Part shown: positions 51,582 through 55,818 of the stretch, piece after piece | Layout: the number at the start of each line of letters is the position of its first letter | How positions within the stretch are numbered: position 1 is the first letter of the stretch | NCBI GenBank assembly: GCA_003669055.1 | Contig: RAYB01000034.1 | Span: 1 to 55,818, forward strand | DNA from: a bacterium 1XD21-70 | Lineage (GTDB): Bacteria; Bacillota; Clostridia; Lachnospirales; Lachnospiraceae | DNA: 55,818 bases | Direction: 5' to 3' | Notes under the pieces: model-generated | The model's database searches: none | Told to the model about the DNA's origin: nothing | What the model saw: only the letters and a program-made list of their open reading frames with translations | Position numbers and translations under genes: made by a program

Positions 51582-51944
51582 ATGAAACGACCGCTTGCGT
51601 ATATCACCGCTCCCTGGAGCAAGAACCCCCATGAAAACGCGGCAAGCGCCGCCAGCTACTGCCGCCAGGTGTATGACGCCGGATATTCCCCGGTCTGCCC
51701 TGTTTTGTTCCTGCCGCTGTTTTTGAAGGATGAAATCCCCCAGGAACACAAGGACGGAATCGACATCGCCAGAGATTACCTGCGCCGCTCCCATGTGCTG
51801 GTGGTCTGCGGCCATGCAGCCGATGAAACGGTCAAAAACGATATTGCCACCGTTGAACGCCTGCGGATCACCGCCACCACGCTGGACGGGATTCTGACGG
51901 TGAAAGGCCAGGGCCGGGAGAAAGGGGGCGCACACCATGCCTGA
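51582..51944 (+). CDS. Nucleoside 2-deoxyribosyltransferase-fold protein (DUF7768/DUF4406-like)
   Basis: The 120-residue protein begins RPLAYITAPWSKNP, with NAASAASYCRQVYDAGYSP and DIARDYLRRSHVLVVCG next, a pattern of the small flavodoxin-like fold near deoxyribosyltransferases. Such proteins are common passengers in Tn1549-like elements. The function in conjugation or phage defence is unknown. GGGAGAAAGG precedes the ATG. The stop overlaps the next gene by eight bases. Confidence 0.7.
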   Translation: MKRPLAYITAPWSKNPHENAASAASYCRQVYDAGYSPVCPVLFLPLFLKDEIPQEHKDGIDIARDYLRRSHVLVVCGHAADETVKNDIATVERLRITATTLDGILTVKGQGREKGGAHHA

Positions 51945-52248
51945 AAAAAAGACCATCGGCAAGCTGATGGAGGAAATGCGGCTTAAAGCCGGGGCGCGGG
52001 AGTATTCCGGCCATAGTTACATGGACTTAAACCGGTTCGCGGAGGACACCCGGCACATGATTATATTTGATACCCTGACCGCTGATTCCCCTGTTGGCTG
52101 GAAAGGGGAACGCAGCCGCGCCTTTCTCACCGAGGAAGGATATAAAAAGTCCCTGGAACGCCAGGAACAGGGGCATATCAGGATTGTGAGCCATGCGAAG
52201 GTCCGAAACGGAAACCTGCGCTATGACCGGCAAGACCAGCTCCGATAG
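51937..52248 (+). CDS. Small conjugative-element protein, paralogue of the one at 50089
   Basis: The 103-residue protein shares with the product of 50089 the order R-x-F-L-T-E-E-G-Y, a basic helix and an IRIVSHAKVRNG-like strand. The N-terminal 40 residues differ. Both may be LPD28-like proteins. Function unknown. It lies 42 bases before pcfB in the same direction and overlaps the upstream gene by eight bases, so translation is probably coupled. Confidence 0.65.
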   Translation: MPEKKTIGKLMEEMRLKAGAREYSGHSYMDLNRFAEDTRHMIIFDTLTADSPVGWKGERSRAFLTEEGYKKSLERQEQGHIRIVSHAKVRNGNLRYDRQDQLR

Positions 52249-52290
52249 AGAAACCATGAAGAAAATCCATAGAGAGGAGGCGAAACACCC

Positions 52291-52782
52291 ATGCAGGACG
52301 AAGTGGAAAGCAAAACCCTGACGCTCATTGTCAGCGGCACAAAGTTCACCGGCAGGCTGTTCAAAGCGGCGATTATGAAGTATCTGGCGCACCTGAAAGA
52401 GCAAAAGATGCAGAAACAGCGGGAAAAGGGCGCGGAGGTCAAACCCCAGGGCAGGCAGACGGTGAAGCAGCTCATCGGGCAGAACCAGGGCGTGTCCAAT
52501 CTTGAGATCACAGACCCCTCCATCAAGGCGTTTGAACGGGTTGCCCGGAAGTACGGCGTGGATTACGCGGTAAAGAAGGACCGCAGCTGCTCCCCGCCCA
52601 AGTACCTGGTCTTTTTCAAGGCCCGCGACGCGGACGCGCTGACCTTGGCATTTACCGAGTACACCCAGAAGAAGGTCCGCAAGGCGTCCCGCCCGTCTGT
52701 GCTGGCGAAGCTGAACCAGTTCAGGGAGCTGGTGAAAAACGCGGTGGTGGACCGCACCAAGCGAAAGGAGTTGGAACGATGA
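52291..52782 (+). CDS. pcfB: PcfB-like conjugation accessory protein (DUF3801)
   Basis: The 163-residue protein matches the PcfB/DUF3801 family found before coupling-protein genes in Gram-positive elements: FKAAIMKYLAHLKEQK, KQLIGQNQGVSNLEITDPSI and KYGVDYAVKKDRS. In plasmid pCF10 PcfB helps bring the relaxosome to the coupling protein PcfC. GGAGGCGAAACACCC lies upstream. It overlaps the virD4 fragment by four bases. Confidence 0.88.
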   Translation: MQDEVESKTLTLIVSGTKFTGRLFKAAIMKYLAHLKEQKMQKQREKGAEVKPQGRQTVKQLIGQNQGVSNLEITDPSIKAFERVARKYGVDYAVKKDRSCSPPKYLVFFKARDADALTLAFTEYTQKKVRKASRPSVLAKLNQFRELVKNAVVDRTKRKELER

Positions 52783-53081
52783 AAAGACCATTGAACATCA
52801 AGAAGCTCATTTTGCTGAACCTGCCCTATATCCTGATGGGGCTGTTCGCCACCAACTTCGGAGAGGCATGGCGGATGGCCCAGGGCGCGGACGTTTCGGA
52901 AAAGGTATTGTCTTTGATCTCCGTCCTTCCGACGGCTCTTGGAAGTTTCTGGCCCAGCTTTCATCCGCTGGACCTGCTGGTCGGGCTGTGCTGCGGCGCG
53001 GCGCTCCGGCTGGCTGTTTACCTGAAAGGCAAAAACGCCAAGAAGTACCGCCCGAATATCGAGTACGGTTCTGCGAGATGA
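52779..53081 (+). pseudogene. virD4/pcfC coupling-protein gene, 5' fragment cut by an inserted element
   Basis: The 100 residues start MKRPLNIKKLILLNLPYIL and contain two membrane segments (LILLNLPYILMGLF and LLVGLCCGAALRLAVYL), then KGKNAKKYRPNIEYGSAR and a stop. Full VirD4 proteins of Tn1549-type elements continue with a tryptophan, then the Walker A region of a roughly 600-residue ATPase. Here the frame ends exactly where W is expected, and a foreign recombinase gene begins 55 bases later. So the gene is split by insertion and cannot make a working coupling ATPase unless the insert leaves. The 3' part should lie beyond the window. Confidence 0.85.
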
Positions 53082-53135
53082 GGTGCATAATCTTAACTGT
53101 AAGCAACACCTATATTGACGCAGGAGGATATGCAC

Positions 53136-54980
53136 ATGAATGATTACAGCAAAATCACAGCCCTTTACTCCCGCCTATCCGTGGGGGACGAGGACAGGGA
53201 CGGCGGCGAGAGCAACAGCATACAGAACCAGAAGAAATTTCTGGAAAGCTATGCCAGACAGTTAAAATTAACCAATATCCGGCACTACATTGACGATGAC
53301 GAAAGCGGCAGATTTTTTGACCGTTCTGCTTACTCCCGCATGATAGAGGACGTGGAAAACGGCAAAGTCGGCGTGTGCATTATGAAAGATATGACCCGTT
53401 GGGGGCGCGACTATCTCCAAGTGGGAAACGCTATGGAGATTTTCCGCAGAAACAACGTGCGGTTTATCGCGGTAAACAACGGAATAGACAGCGAAAAGCC
53501 CGACACATTGGAGTTTGCGCCGTTCATCAATATCATGTCAGAGTGGTACGCAAAGGACATCAGCAAGAAAGTGAAAACGGGCATTAAGACCAAAGGCATG
53601 AGTGGCAAGCCAATCGCAACCGAAGCCCCCTATGGTTATGTGAAAGACCCAGACAACAAGGATTTTTGGTTGATTGACGAAGAAGCCGCCGAAATTGTCC
53701 GCCTTATTTTCCGCCTGTTTCTGGACGGGAAAAACCGAAACCAGATTGCCGTATATCTGAAAAATGAGCAAATCCCGACTCCCACATTCTACATGAAAGA
53801 CCGTGGGCGGGGAACGGCAAAAAGCAGGACGCTGAACGAGGAAAACCGCTACAAATGGAATAAGGCGACCTTGACCCGTATCCTCACAAGGCAGGAGTAT
53901 TGCGGCGACGTTGTGAACTTCAAGACCACAAAGCATTTCCGCGACAAACGAAACCACTATGTAGATAGAAGCCAGTGGCAGATTACCGAAAATGTCCATG
54001 CGCCGGTTATCGACCGCACCGATTTTGAAAACGTACAGCGGATTTTAGAAAACGCCCCTGTCAAGCGACCAAACGGGGACGGGGAAATCCACCCTTTGTC
54101 GGGCTTGCTTTTCTGTAAGGACTGCGGCGCAAAAATGCACATACGGATAGATTACAGGAACGGCGGCAAACGGCACGTTGCCTTTTGCAGTGAATACCAC
54201 AAGGGGAAAGCCAGAAACCCGAAGTGCCATTCCCCGCACATCATGGACGCGGATTTACTCATGCAGACCGTTGCGGACGTGCTGAAAAAAATCGCGGAAT
54301 ACTCCATCAGCAACAGGGCGGATTTTGAAGCTTTAGTGAAAAAGAGCCTTGACGTACAGCAGACCGACCGGACGAAGAAACAGCAGAAGCGCGTACCGCA
54401 AATCCGGGCGCGGCTTGAACAAATCGAAAAGGTTCTGGATAAGCTGTACGAGGATAACGCACTGGGCGCTATCCCGCAAGACCGTTATGAGCAGATGTCG
54501 CAGAAGTATTCAGAAGAATACTATACACTGAAAGCGGAGCTTGCGGAAATCAAAGACCAGTTGTCCGCTTTTGAAAACGCGGGAGGACGGGCGCAGAGGT
54601 TTGTGAAGCTGACAGAACGATACGCCGACTTTGCCGAACTCACCCCCGCTATTCTCAACGAGTTTATCAGCAAAATCGAAGTGCATGAGCGCGACCAGAA
54701 ACGGGCGAGATACGCCATTCAGCATATCGGGATATACTTCAACCATATCGGAAAATTTGAGAACGAACTGACACAGCTTGCAGAGCCGACAGAGCAGGAA
54801 ATCAGACAAATGCGGGAGGAAATCGAAGAAGCGAAAAAGGAAAAGAGCCGCGCCTACCACCGGGAATATTCCAGAGCCTACCGCGCTAAAAATATTGAAA
54901 AGCAACGGGAGTATGACCGTATCAAAGCGCGGGAATACAGAGCGAGAAAAAAGGCGCAAGCCGCCGCAACCGCACAGTAA
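53136..54980 (+). CDS. Large serine recombinase (TnpX-like)
   Basis: The 614-residue protein has the resolvase catalytic domain with the nucleophile S12 in ALYSRLS and DMTRWGRDYLQVG with the active-site arginines. Then comes a recombinase domain (APYGYVKDP, LTRILTRQEYCGD), a zinc ribbon with CKDCG and two later cysteines, a coiled coil, and a C-terminal DUF4368-like basic part. It should excise and insert the element through a circular form. ATG 53136 lies eight bases behind AGGAGG; ATG 53130 is also possible. Confidence 0.92.
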   Translation: MNDYSKITALYSRLSVGDEDRDGGESNSIQNQKKFLESYARQLKLTNIRHYIDDDESGRFFDRSAYSRMIEDVENGKVGVCIMKDMTRWGRDYLQVGNAMEIFRRNNVRFIAVNNGIDSEKPDTLEFAPFINIMSEWYAKDISKKVKTGIKTKGMSGKPIATEAPYGYVKDPDNKDFWLIDEEAAEIVRLIFRLFLDGKNRNQIAVYLKNEQIPTPTFYMKDRGRGTAKSRTLNEENRYKWNKATLTRILTRQEYCGDVVNFKTTKHFRDKRNHYVDRSQWQITENVHAPVIDRTDFENVQRILENAPVKRPNGDGEIHPLSGLLFCKDCGAKMHIRIDYRNGGKRHVAFCSEYHKGKARNPKCHSPHIMDADLLMQTVADVLKKIAEYSISNRADFEALVKKSLDVQQTDRTKKQQKRVPQIRARLEQIEKVLDKLYEDNALGAIPQDRYEQMSQKYSEEYYTLKAELAEIKDQLSAFENAGGRAQRFVKLTERYADFAELTPAILNEFISKIEVHERDQKRARYAIQHIGIYFNHIGKFENELTQLAEPTEQEIRQMREEIEEAKKEKSRAYHREYSRAYRAKNIEKQREYDRIKAREYRARKKAQAAATAQ

Positions 54981-55059
54981 AACCAAACAGCCAACAGCTA
55001 AGAGGGATTTTCCAATTACGGGAAATCCCTTTTTCACGCCCAAAGAAAGGAGCGACCTA

Positions 55060-55227
55060 TTGACAGAAAAGAACAAAACCCCCACCCCGCCCCGAAAGCC
55101 GGACGGTATCATCACAACGCAGAGGAACGGGCAGACCATTGTTGCGGAGTTGTTTTTCAACCACAGCGGCACAGAAACATTCCGCGACAAGATTTTGAAA
55201 ATGATACTTGCCGACAAGCAGGAATAA
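55060..55227 (+). CDS. tnpW: TnpW-like transposon protein
   Basis: A TTG at 55060 behind AAAGGAG encodes 55 residues with KPDGIITTQRNGQTIVAELF and FRDKILKMILADKQE, which fit the TnpW protein described in Tn4451-type elements. Its function is not settled; it may act as a small accessory or regulatory protein. It follows the recombinase gene by 79 bases. Confidence 0.75.
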   Translation: MTEKNKTPTPPRKPDGIITTQRNGQTIVAELFFNHSGTETFRDKILKMILADKQE

Positions 55228-55320
55228 AACGGGAAAACGGTTATCTGTAAAAATCCATTCCATTCCCATCCCATCCTATCCCATCCAATCCATACCAGAC
55301 ATGAAAGGAGCGATTGACCC

Positions 55321-55716
55321 GTGGCAAAGACCAAAGCCGAAAAAATCACGAGCATTGAAGAAGAAATCCGACAGCTTGAAAACAGGCGCAGACAGCTTGT
55401 GCAGGAGCAAAAGGCACAGGAACGCAAGGACAGGACGAAACGCCTATGCCGCCGCATGGGGCTTTTTGAAAGCCTTGTCCCCGACACGATACCGCTGACA
55501 GAGGAACAATTCAAGACCTTCCTTGAAAAAACTGTAATGACCGACCACGCCCGCCGCATACTGGACGGACTGACCGCCCAGAACGCCCCCACAGCCCCCG
55601 CACAGGGCGCAGAAACGGCGGCACAGGGTAACACGCCACCCACCGCCCAAACAGCCCATACAGCCCGCGAGGGCGGCGCAGACGGGAGCATGAACGGGGG
55701 CGGCTTGCAAGGGTAA
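55321..55716 (+). CDS. DUF3847-type protein of mobilizable elements
   Basis: The 131-residue protein begins with a coiled coil (EKITSIEEEIRQLENRRRQL) and basic segment, then GLFESLVPDTIPLTEEQFKT, the DUF3847 pattern. The C-terminal 45 residues are alanine- and threonine-rich and of low complexity. It is normally encoded directly before the Mob relaxase gene and may help bind oriT. The GTG start has AAAGGAG upstream. Confidence 0.75.
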   Translation: MAKTKAEKITSIEEEIRQLENRRRQLVQEQKAQERKDRTKRLCRRMGLFESLVPDTIPLTEEQFKTFLEKTVMTDHARRILDGLTAQNAPTAPAQGAETAAQGNTPPTAQTAHTAREGGADGSMNGGGLQG

Positions 55717-55732
55717 CGGGCTTACGCCCCTA

Positions 55733-55782
55733 CCCTTGCTTAAAAGCAAGGGCGCACTTATATACCACATGAGATGTGGTAT
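55733..55782 (-). other. Candidate oriT of the mobilizable element
   Basis: CCCTTGCT/AGCAAGGG (55733-55752) and ATACCACAT/ATGTGGTAT (55762-55782, loop GAG) are two perfect inverted repeats. On the minus strand the bases between read TAAGTGCGCCCTTGC (55746-55760), which resembles the nic region of MOBQ-type plasmids as I know it. The region stands where a relaxase gene is expected to follow. Confidence 0.6.
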
Positions 55783-55818
55783 GTGCGGTCTTGCAGACGG
55801 CGTTTTGTGCCTGTCGGC

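Larger units (their letters stand above)
47970..55818 (+). mobile_element. Left part of a Tn1549-like integrative conjugative element behind rpsI
   Basis: Right behind the rpsI terminator the gene content changes to ParA, ParB, small accessory proteins, a DnaD-like initiator, PcfB and VirD4, the order seen in Tn1549-type and related elements of gut Firmicutes. The G+C content rises and TTG starts become common. No integrase is seen; it should lie at the other end beyond the window. The left boundary is set by the last host feature and is approximate. A second element interrupts it from about 53079. Confidence 0.8.
53079..55818 (+). mobile_element. Tn4451-like mobilizable element inserted in virD4, right end outside the window
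   Basis: The element starts at about 53079, just after GCGAGA of virD4; a GA dinucleotide at the joint fits the target of TnpX-type recombinases. It holds a large serine recombinase, TnpW, a DUF3847 protein and a candidate oriT, which is the usual left half of a mobilizable element with a Mob relaxase behind. The exact terminus needs the other end. Confidence 0.75.

Noticed and set aside
54510..55691. Minus-strand open frame of 393 codons at the right end
   Set aside because: It crosses three plus-strand genes with good starts and its product looks like low-complexity shadow sequence.

Overview
The window looks like the chromosome of a Gram-positive gut anaerobe, most likely a Lachnospiraceae (class Clostridia). 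This rests on strong AGGAGG-type ribosome binding sites, the order rpmJ-rpsM-rpsK-rpsD-rpoA-rplQ then ecfA1-ecfA2-ecfT-truA-rplM-rpsI, an L17 with a long internal insert, a Firmicutes-type BirA operator, and a Tn1549-like conjugative element. The genus cannot be fixed from the sequence alone.

Region 1 (1-20.7 kb) is a cell-surface polysaccharide locus, all on the plus strand and clearly poorer in G+C than its surroundings after about 1.6 kb. It holds a split transketolase (5' end cut by the window), two GT2 glycosyltransferases, a GT11 fucosyltransferase-like enzyme, a DegT/GNAT pair for an N-acylated amino sugar, a methyltransferase, a hexapeptide acetyltransferase, Wzy polymerase, Wzx flippase and a COG5610-type HAD protein. 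Its 3' part is a phosphonate decoration module: LicD, a three-domain nucleotidyltransferase/cytidylyltransferase/PEP mutase fusion, an iron-type alcohol dehydrogenase and phosphonopyruvate decarboxylase. Together these should make 2-hydroxyethylphosphonate, activate it with a nucleotide and place it on the glycan. Two membrane-anchored putative glycan-editing enzymes sit in the same run. Three genes carry runs of 9-10 G; the run in the nucleoside-hydrolase-like gene leaves it out of frame. This looks like a phase-variable, phosphonate-decorated capsule and is the most interesting part of the window.

Region 2 (20.7-47.97 kb) is the ribosomal alpha operon and the ecf-truA-rplM-rpsI block. They are separated by about 15.4 kb of accessory genes: uxuA/uxuB for hexuronate use with an AraC regulator, a MATE pump with an attenuator-like leader, a decayed kinase gene, an OGG-type DNA glycosylase, a LysR/MATE divergent pair, a BirA-controlled bioYBDA operon that lacks bioF, and two secreted proteins. 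A 967-residue J-domain/TPR protein lies between ecfT and truA, and TruA has a long C-terminal extension.

Region 3 (about 47.97 kb to the end) is the left part of an integrative conjugative element inserted just behind rpsI. It encodes ParA, ParB, small accessory proteins, a replication initiator whose linker-coding DNA holds six 15-bp repeats (a candidate origin), PcfB and the first 100 codons of the VirD4 coupling protein. VirD4 is cut by a second mobile element, a Tn4451-like mobilizable element with a large serine recombinase, TnpW, a DUF3847 protein and a candidate oriT at the window edge. No tRNA, rRNA, CRISPR array or insertion sequence was seen.
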